In this document: piece by piece, positions 8,957-17,616 of the stretch | Layout of the letters: each line of letters opens with the position of its first letter | How positions within the stretch are numbered: position 1 is the stretch's first letter | Source of the DNA: Palsa-504 sp963744575 | Lineage (GTDB): Bacteria; Actinomycetota; Actinomycetes; Streptosporangiales; Streptosporangiaceae | Direction: 5' to 3' | Assembly (NCBI GenBank): GCA_963744575.1 | Contig: CAVUUF010000014.1 | Span: 310,001-374,000 of the forward strand | DNA length: 64,000 nucleotides | Notes under the pieces: model-generated | The model's database searches: none | The model's input: the letters and a program-made list of their open reading frames with translations, nothing else | What the model was told of the DNA's origin: nothing | Program-made: the position numbers and the translations under genes

Positions 8957-8970
8957 GAACGGCCCCGCTC

Positions 8971-9933
8971 TCAGCCGGCAGCCCGGTTGAGCTGCTGCTG
9001 CACCTTGTCGAGTTCGGCCATCCTGCGCTCGAGGCTCGGGTGGGTGGAGAAGATGTTGGCCAGGCTCGACTTGCCGCTGAGGTGCATGGCCGGGGCGAAG
9101 AAGAAGGCGTTCATCGGCTGCGCGGTGCGCAGGTCCCTGGTCGGGATCTGGGCTATCCGCGTGCTGACCTTTTGCAGCGCGCTCTTCAACGCGCTCGGCT
9201 GCCCGGTGAGCAGCGCGCCGCTGCGGTCCGCAGACAGCTCCCGGTACCGGGACAGCAGCCTGATCAGCAGGAAGCTGATCGCGTAGACGACGATGCTGAT
9301 CGCCATGAGCGCGAACATCAGCAGCGCGGCGTTCTGGTTGTTGCCGTTGCCGCGGCGGCCGCCGCCGAACAGCTCGCCGTAGAAGGCGATCCTGATCAGC
9401 AGGGCGGCGATGATGGCCAGGAACGACGCGATCGTCATCACCTGGACGTCCTTGTGCGCCACGTGCGACATCTCGTGCGCGAGCACGCCCTCGAGCTCGT
9501 CGTTGTCCAGCCTGCGCATCAGGCCGGTGGTCGCGCAGACCACCGCGTGGTCGGCGTTGCGGCCGGTCGCGAAGGCGTTCGGCATGTCAGTGTCGGCGAT
9601 GGCCACCCGCGGCTTGGGCATGTCGGCCAGCGCGCACAGCCGGTCCACGATGGCGTGCAGCCGCGCCGCATACTCCGAGTCGGTCGGGCTGACCTCACGC
9701 GCCCCCGCCGTGGTCAGCGCGATCTTGTCCGAGTAGAACAGCGAGCCGATGGCGAAACCGCCACCGAGGACCACTGCGAAAAACACGATCGCGGTACTGG
9801 ACGCGCCGTACGCCGTACCGATGCCGATGATCGCGGCGATGAACGCGACAAATACCAGCCCGAGCAGGAACATGGTCACGGTCATCCGCACCGTCAGCCC
9901 CCGGTCAGGCGCATACCTGGTCCGCGCCGCCAT
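8971..9933 (-). CDS. htpX: zinc metalloprotease HtpX homologue
   Basis: Membrane-bound M48 peptidase that degrades damaged membrane proteins. The 320-residue protein has two N-terminal hydrophobic segments (about 20-42 and 46-66), the zinc motif HEMSH at 153-157, a second membrane pair (about 170-235) and the downstream ELSADRSGA glutamate segment that supplies the third ligand. PNAFATGRN before the zinc motif is typical of HtpX. It sits between pspAA and pspAB. A 160-base gap upstream may hold its own promoter, since AT-richer sequence occurs around 9980-10030. Confidence 0.93.
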   Translation of the reverse strand: MAARTRYAPDRGLTVRMTVTMFLLGLVFVAFIAAIIGIGTAYGASSTAIVFFAVVLGGGFAIGSLFYSDKIALTTAGAREVSPTDSEYAARLHAIVDRLCALADMPKPRVAIADTDMPNAFATGRNADHAVVCATTGLMRRLDNDELEGVLAHEMSHVAHKDVQVMTIASFLAIIAALLIRIAFYGELFGGGRRGNGNNQNAALLMFALMAISIVVYAISFLLIRLLSRYRELSADRSGALLTGQPSALKSALQKVSTRIAQIPTRDLRTAQPMNAFFFAPAMHLSGKSSLANIFSTHPSLERRMAELDKVQQQLNRAAG

Positions 9934-10093
9934 GGCGCCACCTCCGTTCGGCTCCGGGCTGGTGGTTTTGCCCGGGAGCCAGCCATTTACCTAGCTCAAA
10001 TCTACCCGTATAACACTGAACGCCAGCCGAACGTTACCCGCGAGTATGCTCTAGGGCCCTTGGGTTCGGCAGGGCTTGTGCGGCTCTTCGGGA

Positions 10094-10372
10094 TCAGCCC
10101 GGGATGAGCCCTTCGTCGGTGAGCATCTTGCGGACCTCGTCCATGCTGGAATCCGGATCGGGGAGGATCAGGTCCGACGAGTCGAGGCTGTCTGGGGGCA
10201 GCGGCGAGCCCTGCGCGCGAACCTGGTCGAGCAGGGCCCGCAGCGCCGCCTTGAATGCGGCCTGGTCGTTGCTGTTGACCGCCGTCTCGAGCTCGGTGTC
10301 AAGCCGGCTCAGTTCGGTCGTGGCCGTTTCGTCGACCCTGAACTGGCCCTCGCCGAGGATCCTGACGATCAC
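10094..10372 (-). CDS. PspA-associated protein PspAA
   Basis: A 92-residue acidic protein starting MIVRILGEGQFRVDE, as in the PspAA family found next to pspA in actinobacteria. It has two likely helices (SRLDTELETAV, AAFKAALRALLDQVRAQG) and the C-terminal KMLTDEGLIPG. Its ATG overlaps the pspA stop as ATGA (10369-10372), indicating translational coupling. Function is unknown apart from association with the Psp envelope-stress response. Confidence 0.82.
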   Translation of the reverse strand: MIVRILGEGQFRVDETATTELSRLDTELETAVNSNDQAAFKAALRALLDQVRAQGSPLPPDSLDSSDLILPDPDSSMDEVRKMLTDEGLIPG

Positions 10373-11280
10373 GACCCCTCACCGTCCTGCGGCTCGTCCG
10401 ACGCGCCCGGGATGGCGGCCGGCTGGGCCCCGCTCTGCGGGGCGTACGCGCCTGCGCTCTGCTGCTGGCCGGTCTGCTGCTGGCCGGTCTGCTGCTGGCC
10501 GGTCTGCTGCTGGCCGCCCGGGCGCTGGCCCTGGTCCTGGCTGCTGCCGTTGGCCCCGCCCTCGAGCTGCTTGGGCGCGCCGGCGGTGATCTCGCCCTTG
10601 AGCCTGCTCAGCTCGCGTTCGACGTCGCTGCTCGCGGCCATCATGTCCAGCTCGCTCTGGATGTCGTCGCGCTGGCCGCCGACGGCGTCGTCGAGCGCGC
10701 CGGAGGCCATGAGCTCGTCGATCGCGCCTGCGCGGGCCTGCATCTGGGCGGTCTTGTCCTCGGCCCGCTGGATCGCCATGCCGACGTCGCCCATCTCCTC
10801 GGAGATGCCGGTGAAGGCCTCGTTGATCCGGGTCTGCGCCTCGGCCGCGGTGTAGGTGGCCTTGATCGTCTCCTTCCTGGTGCGGAAGGCGTCCACCTTG
10901 GCCTGCAGCCGCTGCGAGGCCACCGTCAGCTTCTCCTCTTCGGCCTGCAGCGAGGCATACTGCGCCTGCAGGTCGTTGAGCTGGCCCTGGGCCGACGCCT
11001 TGCGCTCGAGCGCGGCCCGGGCGAGGTCCTCACGGCCCATCCCGAGCGCCTTGCGCGCCTGGTCCTCAAGCTTGTTGCCCTGCTGCTGGAGCTGGTTCAT
11101 CTGCAGCTCGACGCGCTTGCGCGACGTGGCGACATCCGCGACCCCACGGCGGACCTTCGTCAGCAACTCGAGCTGCCGCTGGTAGGAGTAGTCCAGGGTC
11201 TCACGAGGGTCTTCCATCTTGTCCAGGGCCCTGTTGGCCTTGGCCTTGAAGACAAGTGAGACTCGCTTCATCACGCCCAT
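10369..11280 (-). CDS. pspA: PspA/IM30 family envelope-stress protein
   Basis: ESCRT-III-like peripheral membrane protein that protects the inner membrane under stress. The first 220 residues are almost wholly helical and coiled-coil, beginning with KRVSLVFKAKANRALDKMEDP, which is the family N-terminus. The last 65 residues form a low-complexity Gly/Gln tail with QQQTG repeated four times. ATG at 11280 is used; ATG at 11271 and 11301 are in frame and also possible. It is the first gene of the pspA-pspAA-htpX-pspAB group. The Gln-rich tail is an addition to the usual 220-230-residue protein. Confidence 0.85.
   Translation of the reverse strand: MGVMKRVSLVFKAKANRALDKMEDPRETLDYSYQRQLELLTKVRRGVADVATSRKRVELQMNQLQQQGNKLEDQARKALGMGREDLARAALERKASAQGQLNDLQAQYASLQAEEEKLTVASQRLQAKVDAFRTRKETIKATYTAAEAQTRINEAFTGISEEMGDVGMAIQRAEDKTAQMQARAGAIDELMASGALDDAVGGQRDDIQSELDMMAASSDVERELSRLKGEITAGAPKQLEGGANGSSQDQGQRPGGQQQTGQQQTGQQQTGQQQSAGAYAPQSGAQPAAIPGASDEPQDGEGS
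10459..10518 (-). repeat. 15-bp coding tandem repeat in pspA (four units)
   Basis: CTGCTGCTGGCCGGT is repeated four times (the last unit differs at two bases) and encodes QQQTG repeats in the PspA tail. It is expected to vary in copy number by slippage. Confidence 0.85.
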
Positions 11281-11524
11281 ACGCGCGGCCGTCCCCTTCA
11301 TTTACTTCTTCGTCGCCGCCAGACCGCGCGACCGGGCCGAAATCAAGGCCAGGCACCGGCTAGACGGCGGACGAGCCCGTGCGACTAGTCGGATTCCACC
11401 CTACGCGGTCACCCGCATTGCAGCTACCACGTCAGCCCCCCGGACGGAGGTGGCACTAGCCCCACCCAGGACTAAGCTCTGCTGCCTCCGGGGCCCCCCG
11501 ATTGCCGTGGCTCCCGGTTAAGCT

Positions 11525-12154
11525 ATGCGCGTGTTCCGACGCCGTAGCGCCGGGGCGACGGACGGCACGGCCCAGGATTCCCCGGGCGCGCAAAGCCCGG
11601 ACGGCCCGGCCAACAGTAAGCCACGGTCCTCCGCCGAGGCGGCCAAGGGGCGGCCCACGCCCAAGCGCAGCGAGGCCGAGGCCAAGCGCCGCCAGCCGAT
11701 CACCGGTTCGCGGGCCCCGGCTGCCCCGCGCACCAAGGAAGACAAGGCCAAGGCCCGGTCCAACCGGGTCAACAGGTACGAGGCGATGAAGCGGGGCGAG
11801 TCATGGGCGATGAACCCGCGCGACCGCGGTCCGGCCCGCGCGCTGGCTCGTGATTACATCGACTCCAAGCGCCGGGTCAGCGAGTACTACATGTACGTGC
11901 TGGTGGTCCTGCTTGCCGCAGTGTTCCTGAAGAGCAAGGGCGCGCAGGAGTTCATCTCGCCGCTGGTCCTGGTGCTGATCGTGGTCATCGTGGTGGACGC
12001 GCTGCTGATCCGGCGGGGGCTGTCCAAGCTGGTCGCCGAGCGGCTGCCGGGCGAGTCGATGCGGGGCCTGACCACGTATGCGGTGATGCGGGCGCTGCAG
12101 ATCCGCAGGTTCCGGGTGCCGGCCCCTCGGGTCGGTCCCGGCGACAAGTTCTGA
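11525..12154 (+). CDS. DUF3043 domain membrane protein
   Basis: A 209-residue protein with a basic, disordered N-terminal 85 residues containing the KGRPTPKRSEAEAKRR segment diagnostic of DUF3043, then two membrane helices (about 122-136 and 141-157) and a basic C-terminus. Such proteins are common single-copy genes in actinobacteria; function is unknown. The ATG at 11525 has no obvious ribosome binding site, so a leaderless transcript is possible. It is divergent from the psp group. Confidence 0.8.
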   Translation: MRVFRRRSAGATDGTAQDSPGAQSPDGPANSKPRSSAEAAKGRPTPKRSEAEAKRRQPITGSRAPAAPRTKEDKAKARSNRVNRYEAMKRGESWAMNPRDRGPARALARDYIDSKRRVSEYYMYVLVVLLAAVFLKSKGAQEFISPLVLVLIVVIVVDALLIRRGLSKLVAERLPGESMRGLTTYAVMRALQIRRFRVPAPRVGPGDKF

Positions 12155-12506
12155 CCCCAGGGAATGGCGGGGATCAAGCACCGCGGGCGGCTTGCGGCGG
12201 CTGAAGGCCGCAGGCGGCCGGAGAGCATGAAATGGGTGGCACCTAGAGTTAAGGGACATGGAATACCGACGCCGGGCTGATGCGGCGGATCGACGAGGCG
12301 CTCGGCCACGTGGCCATCCGCGACCCGGCCCGGACCGCCAGCCCGCCATCGCGGCCGTAATCCGGCTCTGGGGTCAATGCCGTTTGGCTGCGATCTGGGC
12401 TTTACCTCGCCTGGCGCCCAGCGGGTCATGATCAATGGCCTATGACTTCAAGGTGACTGGGGTGATGCCCGGTGCTCCCGTGGCAGGTCAGTCTTCCGGG
12501 TGCAGG
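12155..12506. other. intergenic region after the DUF3043 gene
   Basis: No gene is supported. A possible hairpin lies at about 12191-12216 (GCTTGCGGC pairing with GCCGCAGGC) but has no T-tract. A short frame around 12281-12360 (MRRIDEALGHVAIRDPART) may be a gene remnant. The right end holds the 19-bp duplication described separately. Confidence 0.4.
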
Positions 12507-12522
12507 TCAGTCTTCCGGGTGC
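12485..12522. repeat. 19-bp tandem duplication spanning a stop codon
   Basis: AGGTCAGTCTTCCGGGTGC is present twice in a row (12485-12503 and 12504-12522). It covers the last codons and stop of the small minus-strand gene ending at 12507, so the second copy lies in its 3-prime untranslated region. Confidence 0.85.
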
Positions 12523-12716
12523 AGGCTCATCGGGCCGTATTCGGTCCTGCCGTCGTCGAGCAGGGATACCTGATCGACCCCAGCCCCGAGCAGCGCGCGC
12601 CAGTTCTCCCCCAGCCAGCTCTCCGCGTCGCCCTGGCTGGCGAAGATGGCCTCCTGCAGGTCATTGGTGGTGATCACGGTGCCGTCTGCCTTTTCGTACC
12701 GCCAAGTCCAGGGCAT
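12507..12716 (-). CDS. small conserved actinobacterial protein of unknown function
   Basis: A 69-residue protein beginning MPWTWRYEKADGT and ending YGPMSLHPED. The WTWRYEKADG start, the DAESWLGENWRALL segment and the YGPMSLHP end resemble a widely conserved actinobacterial hypothetical. It is acidic and soluble, with no signal or membrane segment. It has its own strand context, with no operon partner close by. The 19-bp duplication at its end leaves the protein intact. Confidence 0.7.
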   Translation of the reverse strand: MPWTWRYEKADGTVITTNDLQEAIFASQGDAESWLGENWRALLGAGVDQVSLLDDGRTEYGPMSLHPED

Positions 12717-12882
12717 CAGGGGGTGGCCTCCCGCTGTTGAGACAAGCCTGTCGAGACAAGCACTGCGCTTGTGCTGACCGAGGGTAGCTCAGGCGGCGCC
12801 CGGGAGCACGCCACGGCGGGCGAACGCGAAGGTGGCCGACGGAGCCGAGCTCCCGGTTGTCAGGCGAACGCTAACAGCGGGA

Positions 12883-13425
12883 TCAGGCGCAGAACAAGAT
12901 GGCCCATACCGCCTTGCCGCGCCCGGTGACGGGGCTCCAGCCCCAGACGTCGCTCAGCGCGTCCACCATCTGCAGGCCGCGGCCGGCTTCCTCGTTCCGG
13001 TCCGGCATCCGGAGCACCGGGGCGAGGTCGGACGGATCAAGCACGGCGAACATGACCTCACCGGTCCGGCGCAGCAGCCGCAGGCCGAGTTGCTGGCCGG
13101 AGTCCGCGGCCGTTACCGCCCGCGCCGCGTGTGACACCGCGTTCGCCACGAACTCGCCCACGATGGCTTCGGCGTCATCGGCGAGCGAGGCCAGGCCCCA
13201 GTCCCTGAGCGTGTTCCCGGTGAACTTCCTCGCGGTCCGGCCAGACTGGGCCCCGGTACTGAGCGGGCACGCCGCCACCGCCGGTGAATCCCACCAGTCG
13301 GAAGGCATCCGGACAACGCGCGGGCGGCCAGGCGCGCACTGCAGCCTGGCGCTCGAGTCAAGCGGCCGACGAACGGCAGGATCAACCTTGGTTCGTGTCG
13401 GCAACCCTGCTTGGCTCAAGCCCAT
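12883..13425 (-). CDS. ATP-binding protein, RsbW-like anti-sigma-factor kinase domain
   Basis: A single HATPase_c_2 domain as in serine-kinase anti-sigma factors. The N-box is visible in AEAIVGEFVANAVSHA, and the G-box region in EEAGRGLQMVDALSDVWGW. The C-terminus KAVWAILFCA is typical. With the ATG at 13425 the protein is 180 residues; ATG at 13308 gives 141 residues, nearer the usual size, but neither has a clear ribosome binding site. No partner anti-anti-sigma or sigma gene is adjacent, so the target cannot be named. It is divergent from the xylose genes. Confidence 0.7.
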   Translation of the reverse strand: MGLSQAGLPTRTKVDPAVRRPLDSSARLQCAPGRPRVVRMPSDWWDSPAVAACPLSTGAQSGRTARKFTGNTLRDWGLASLADDAEAIVGEFVANAVSHAARAVTAADSGQQLGLRLLRRTGEVMFAVLDPSDLAPVLRMPDRNEEAGRGLQMVDALSDVWGWSPVTGRGKAVWAILFCA

Positions 13426-13761
13426 CGCGACCCCGCGAAGCGTCGACCGCCAATCCCAGATGATTGACGCAAATCACATCCTGCCCGAGATTCCGCGTTT
13501 CATGCAAGCCCAAATGCACGTTCATTTGTAACGTGCACCCAATGCGTGCCCAGCTCACAGTGCTTCATACGCCTTTCAAGTAAAGCTTTACCGGCTCCGG
13601 ACCGGCGTCCGCCGGCCGACGCAGGGTAGCGTCCAGCCGACCATCCGCACGGGTGACCTCATGACCGGCATTCCCGCCCCGGCTGACGTCGGAGGGCACG
13701 TTGCCCCGTCGGAAGGCACGTTAGGGTGGGTCGTCACCTCGCTGAGGACCGGGAGCCGCTA
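13426..13761. promoter_or_regulatory. regulatory region between the ATP-binding protein and xylB
   Basis: No gene. Three structured sites are visible. One is an inverted repeat with 8-bp arms TGCACGTT / AACGTGCA (13515-13522 and 13530-13537). The second is a perfect 12-bp palindrome GTAAAGCTTTAC (13580-13591). The third is a 15-bp direct repeat GTCGGARGGCACGTT (13688-13702 and 13708-13722), 20 bp apart, ending 40 bases before xylB. These are candidate sites for the LacI-type xylose regulator or an activator. The assignment is inference. Confidence 0.5.
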
Positions 13762-15150
13762 ATGCTTGTCGCTGGCGTCGATTCGTCCACTCAGTCCACC
13801 AAGGCGCTGCTCTGCCAGGCCGACGACGGCACCATCGTCGGGCAGGCCAGCGCTGCGCACCCGGACGGCACCGAATGCGACCCGGAGCTGTGGTGGCGGG
13901 CCCTGGCCCAGGCGGGAGAAGGGCTGCTCGACCGGGCCGACGCCGTGGGGGTGGCGGCGCAGCAGCACGGCATGGTGGTCGTGGACGAGGCCGGCCAGGT
14001 GATCAGGCCGGCCCTGCTGTGGAACGACGTGCGCTCGGCGCCCCAGGCGGCGGCGCTGATCGCCGAGATGGGCGGTCCAGGGTACTGGGCCCGGACGACC
14101 GGGAGTGTCCCGACGGCATCCTTCACGGTGACCAAGCTGCGCTGGCTGGCCGAGCACGAACCCGACGCCGCCGCCCGGACCGCGAACGTGATGCTCCCGC
14201 ACGACTGGCTGACCTGGCGGCTGGGCGACCGGGCGCACGCGCCCGCCACCGACCGCGGCGACGCCTCGGGCACGGGTTACTTCTCCCCCGCCTCCGGTCG
14301 CTGGCTGCCGGAACTGGCCGAGGCCGCGCTGGGCAAGCCGGCCGGGCTGCCCCGGCTGGCCGGCCCGGCCGAGATCGTGGCCCGGACCCCCGGCGGCGCG
14401 GCGCTGTCCGCCGGAACCGGCGACAACATGGGCGCGGCCCTCGGCCTGAGCCTCGGCGTGGGCGAGGTGGTCGTCTCGATCGGCACCTCGGGCACCGCGT
14501 ACGCGATCGCGGCCGAGCCGGCCGCCGACGAGTCCGGGGCGGTGGCCGGCTTCGCCGACGCCACCGGGCGCTTCCTGCCCCTGGTGGCCACGATCAACGC
14601 GGCCCGGGTGCTGACCGTCACGGCCCGAATGCTCGGCACCGACGCCGAGGGCCTGTCCCGGCTGGCGCTGGCTGCGCCGCCGGGGGCGCAGGGCGTGACC
14701 CTGCTGCCCTACCTGGACGGCGAGCGCAGTCCCAACCGGCCCCGCGCCAACGGCGTGCTGCGCGGCCTGACCAGCGTCAACACCACCCAGGAGAACCTCG
14801 CGCGGGCCGCAGTCGAGGCCGTGCTCTGCTCACTCGCGGACGCCATCGACAACCTGGCCGACTGCGGCATCACCACACAGCGGGTAATCCTCATCGGCGG
14901 CGCCGCCAGATCCGAGGCGGTGCGCAGGATCGCGCCGTTGATCTTCGGCGTGCCGGTGACGGTCCCCGAGCCCGCCGAGTACGTGGCGCTGGGCGCGGCG
15001 CGGCAGGCCGCCTGGGCGCTGTCCGGCGCGGCGCAGCCCCCGTCGTGGCCGCTCGCCGGGACCAGCCTGGAGTACACCGGAGAGCCGATCCCGCTGGTCC
15101 GGGAGCAGTACGCGTCGCTGCGTGACGCCACGGTCAGCTGGGGCAGTTGA
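13762..15150 (+). CDS. xylB: xylulokinase
   Basis: FGGY-family kinase that converts D-xylulose to xylulose 5-phosphate. The 462-residue protein has the N-terminal phosphate-binding GVDSSTQSTKALL, QQHGMVVVDE and LLWNDVRS for sugar binding, GTGDNMGAALG with the catalytic Asp, SIGTSGTAY, and the C-terminal ATP site LIGGAARSEAVRR. ATG at 13762 is preferred because GGGAG lies eight bases upstream; the longer frame from 13726 is rejected. xylA follows after 133 bases on the same strand, and a LacI-type regulator comes next, giving a complete xylose module. Confidence 0.9.
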   Translation: MLVAGVDSSTQSTKALLCQADDGTIVGQASAAHPDGTECDPELWWRALAQAGEGLLDRADAVGVAAQQHGMVVVDEAGQVIRPALLWNDVRSAPQAAALIAEMGGPGYWARTTGSVPTASFTVTKLRWLAEHEPDAAARTANVMLPHDWLTWRLGDRAHAPATDRGDASGTGYFSPASGRWLPELAEAALGKPAGLPRLAGPAEIVARTPGGAALSAGTGDNMGAALGLSLGVGEVVVSIGTSGTAYAIAAEPAADESGAVAGFADATGRFLPLVATINAARVLTVTARMLGTDAEGLSRLALAAPPGAQGVTLLPYLDGERSPNRPRANGVLRGLTSVNTTQENLARAAVEAVLCSLADAIDNLADCGITTQRVILIGGAARSEAVRRIAPLIFGVPVTVPEPAEYVALGAARQAAWALSGAAQPPSWPLAGTSLEYTGEPIPLVREQYASLRDATVSWGS

Positions 15151-15283
15151 GCCTGCACCCCACGGATGCGCCCCGGGGGCCGGGGACGGGGCGCGGGAAA
15201 GGCGAGAGCGGGGATGAAGCCGAACGGGCGGGGCGGGGTGGAAGACTGAAGGGATCAGTGGCAGCTCAGGAAAGGACCGGGCG

Positions 15284-16447
15284 ATGAGCACGGATTACGT
15301 TCCTTCGCGCGAGGACCGCTTCTCGTTCGGCATCTGGACGGTCGGGTGGCAGGGGGTCGACGTCTTCGGCACCGCGGTACGGCCGCCGATGGCCGCCGAA
15401 CGGGCCGTATACAAGCTGGCCGAACTGGGCGCCTACGGGGTGAACTTCCACGACAACGACGTGTTCGCCTTCGATGCCACCCCGGCCGAACGGGACGAGC
15501 GCATCGGCGCGTTCCGCAAGGCGCTGACCGAGACCGGCCTGGTCGTGACGACCGCCACCACCAACCTGTTCGGCCACCCGATGTTCCGGGACGGGGCGTT
15601 CACCGCCAACGACCGGGAGATCAGGCGGTTCGCGCTGGGCAAGGTGATGCGCAATCTGGACCTGGCGGCGGATCTCGGCGCGAGGACCTACATCTTCTGG
15701 GGTGGGCGCGAAGGCGCGGAATCCGGCGCGGCCAAGGACATCAGGGCCGCTCTCGACCGGTACGCCGAGGGCCTGAACCTGCTGTGTGCGTACGTGCGCG
15801 AGCAGGGCTACGACATCCGGTTCGCGATCGAGCCGAAGCCGAACGAGCCGCGTGGCGACATCCTGCTGCCCACCGTGGGACACGCGCTGGCCTTCATCAA
15901 CTCACTCGAACACGGCGACATGGTCGGGGTGAACCCGGAGGTCGGGCACGAGGAGATGGCCGGGCTCAACTACGCGCACGGGATCGCCCAGGCGCTGTGG
16001 CACGGCAAGCTGTTCCACATCGACCTGAACGGGCAGCACGGCCCGCGGTACGACCAGGACCTGCGGTTCGGCGCCGGGAACGTGCGCGGCGCGTTCTGGG
16101 TGGCGGACACGCTCGAGGCCGGCGGCTACGACGGCCCGGTGCACTTTGACTACAAGCCGCCGCGTACCGAGGACGACGAGGGCGTCTGGGCCTCCGCGGC
16201 CGCCTGCATGCGCAACTACCTGATCCTGCGGGCCAAGGTGCGGGCGTTCCGGGCCGACCCGGAGGTGGCCGCGGCGCTGCGCGCCTCCGGGGTGGACCAG
16301 CTCAGCTCGCCCACGCTGGACCCCGGCGAGACCTGGCGCGACGTACGCGAGCCCCGCGCCGACGTGGCGGCGCTGGCCCAGCGCGGCCTGGCCTACGAGC
16401 ACCTCGACCAGCTCGCCCTCGAGCACCTCTACGGCGTCCGGCCCTGA
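15284..16447 (+). CDS. xylA: xylose isomerase
   Basis: Interconverts D-xylose and D-xylulose using divalent metals in a TIM barrel. At 387 residues it has the actinobacterial class I length. His56 and Asp59 of the catalytic pair are in NFHDNDVF, metal ligands are in IEPKPNEPRGD and GHEEMAGLN, and further ligands are in HIDLNGQHG with RYDQDLRFG. The ATG at 15284 has AGGAAAGGA upstream. The 133-base gap after xylB holds a GC-rich possible stem (GCGCCCC / GGGGCGC, about 15169-15196). Confidence 0.95.
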   Translation: MSTDYVPSREDRFSFGIWTVGWQGVDVFGTAVRPPMAAERAVYKLAELGAYGVNFHDNDVFAFDATPAERDERIGAFRKALTETGLVVTTATTNLFGHPMFRDGAFTANDREIRRFALGKVMRNLDLAADLGARTYIFWGGREGAESGAAKDIRAALDRYAEGLNLLCAYVREQGYDIRFAIEPKPNEPRGDILLPTVGHALAFINSLEHGDMVGVNPEVGHEEMAGLNYAHGIAQALWHGKLFHIDLNGQHGPRYDQDLRFGAGNVRGAFWVADTLEAGGYDGPVHFDYKPPRTEDDEGVWASAAACMRNYLILRAKVRAFRADPEVAAALRASGVDQLSSPTLDPGETWRDVREPRADVAALAQRGLAYEHLDQLALEHLYGVRP

Positions 16448-16545
16448 GCGTCGTCCGGCCGGGCCGGGGGCACAGGTCTCGTTGCAGGCGCGATCCAGGG
16501 CAGTTCGAACCGGTCGCCGAAGCCTCCGGCGGCGTGCCGTGACCC

Positions 16546-16559
16546 GTTCCCGCGGAAAC
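16546..16559. promoter_or_regulatory. near-palindrome, candidate LacI-type operator
   Basis: GTTCCCGCGGAAAC is a 14-bp near-perfect palindrome with a central CG, 60 bases before the LacI-family gene. That placement and form fit an autoregulatory operator. A very similar perfect palindrome, GTTTCCGTGGAAAC, is at 60369-60382. Confidence 0.45.
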
Positions 16560-16618
16560 GTAGGCTAGAGGCTGGCCCGCCAGGCGTCACAGCCCGGGCC
16601 CGACCCCGAGGAGTGCCC

Positions 16619-17611
16619 ATGAGGCGGGTGACTATCCGTGACGTGGCGGCGGAGGCCGGCGTGTCCATCGGCACCGCCTCCAAGGCGCTCAACGGCCAGG
16701 GCAAACTGCGCGCCGAGACCAGGGAGCGCGTCGCCGAGGCGGCGCAGCGGCTCGGCTTCGCGCCGAACACGCTGGCCCAGGCCCTGCTCGCGGGCCGCTC
16801 GTTTACCGTGGGCCTGATCACCACGGACAGCTTCGGCCGGTTCAGCATCCCGGTCATGCTCGGCGCCGAGGATGCGCTCGGCACCGGCCAGGTCTCGGTG
16901 TTCATGTGCGACACCCGGGACGACCCGGAACGCGAGCGGCGCTACGTGGAGATGCTGGCCGCCCGCCGGGTGGACGGCCTGATCATCACCGGCCGCCGGA
17001 TCGAGCCGCGGCCGCCGGTGGTGGCCGGGCCCGGTATCCCGGTCGTGTATGCGATGACCCAGCCGATCGGCGAGGACGGCCCCGCGGTGCTACCCGATGA
17101 CGAGGGCGGCGGCCGGGTGGCCGCCAAGCATCTGCTCGGCGGCGGGCGGCGGCGGATCGGGCACATCGCCGGGCCCGAGCGGTTCCTCTGCGCGCGCAAG
17201 CGCGCGACCGGGTTCGGCGACGCGCTCGCCGCCGCCGGGCTGAAGCCGCACGGCGGCGTGCTGTACGGCGAGTGGAGCGAGAGCTCGGGGCGAGAGGCGG
17301 CTCGCCAGCTGCTCGCCGACCAGCCGGACACCGACGCGATCTTCTGCGGCAGCGACCAGATCGCCCGCGGCGTGGCCGGCACGCTCCGCGAGGCCGGGCG
17401 GGCCATACCGGACGACGTGGCGCTGGTCGGCTTCGACAACTGGGAGCCGATGGCGCTCGGCGCCCAGCCGCCGCTGACCAGCGTCGACATGTGCCTCGAG
17501 GAGGTCGGCCGGGTGGCCGCCGAACTGCTGCTCGCGGCCATCGCGGAGGAGCCGGCGCACGGCATCCGGATGGTGCCCAGCTTCCTGGTCGTGCGCCAGT
17601 CGAGCCGCTGA
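16619..17611 (+). CDS. LacI-family transcriptional regulator, probably of xylose use
   Basis: DNA-binding sugar-responsive repressor or activator of 330 residues. The N-terminal helix-turn-helix TIRDVAAEAGVSIGTASKALNG is typical LacI, followed by a periplasmic-binding-protein-like domain (about 60-325) with the effector-pocket segment GFDNWEPMALGAQPPLTSVDM. ATG at 16619 is favoured, since GAGGAG sits five bases upstream; GTG at 16613 overlaps that site. The gene follows xylA by 171 bases. Xylose as effector is inferred from the neighbourhood. Possible operators are at 16546-16559 and in the xylB leader. Confidence 0.85.
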   Translation: MRRVTIRDVAAEAGVSIGTASKALNGQGKLRAETRERVAEAAQRLGFAPNTLAQALLAGRSFTVGLITTDSFGRFSIPVMLGAEDALGTGQVSVFMCDTRDDPERERRYVEMLAARRVDGLIITGRRIEPRPPVVAGPGIPVVYAMTQPIGEDGPAVLPDDEGGGRVAAKHLLGGGRRRIGHIAGPERFLCARKRATGFGDALAAAGLKPHGGVLYGEWSESSGREAARQLLADQPDTDAIFCGSDQIARGVAGTLREAGRAIPDDVALVGFDNWEPMALGAQPPLTSVDMCLEEVGRVAAELLLAAIAEEPAHGIRMVPSFLVVRQSSR

Positions 17612-17616
17612 GTTCC

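Noticed and set aside
7019..9286. 755-codon plus-strand frame
   Set aside because: It runs antisense over adoK, erpA and pspAB and has no family features; an artefact of high GC.
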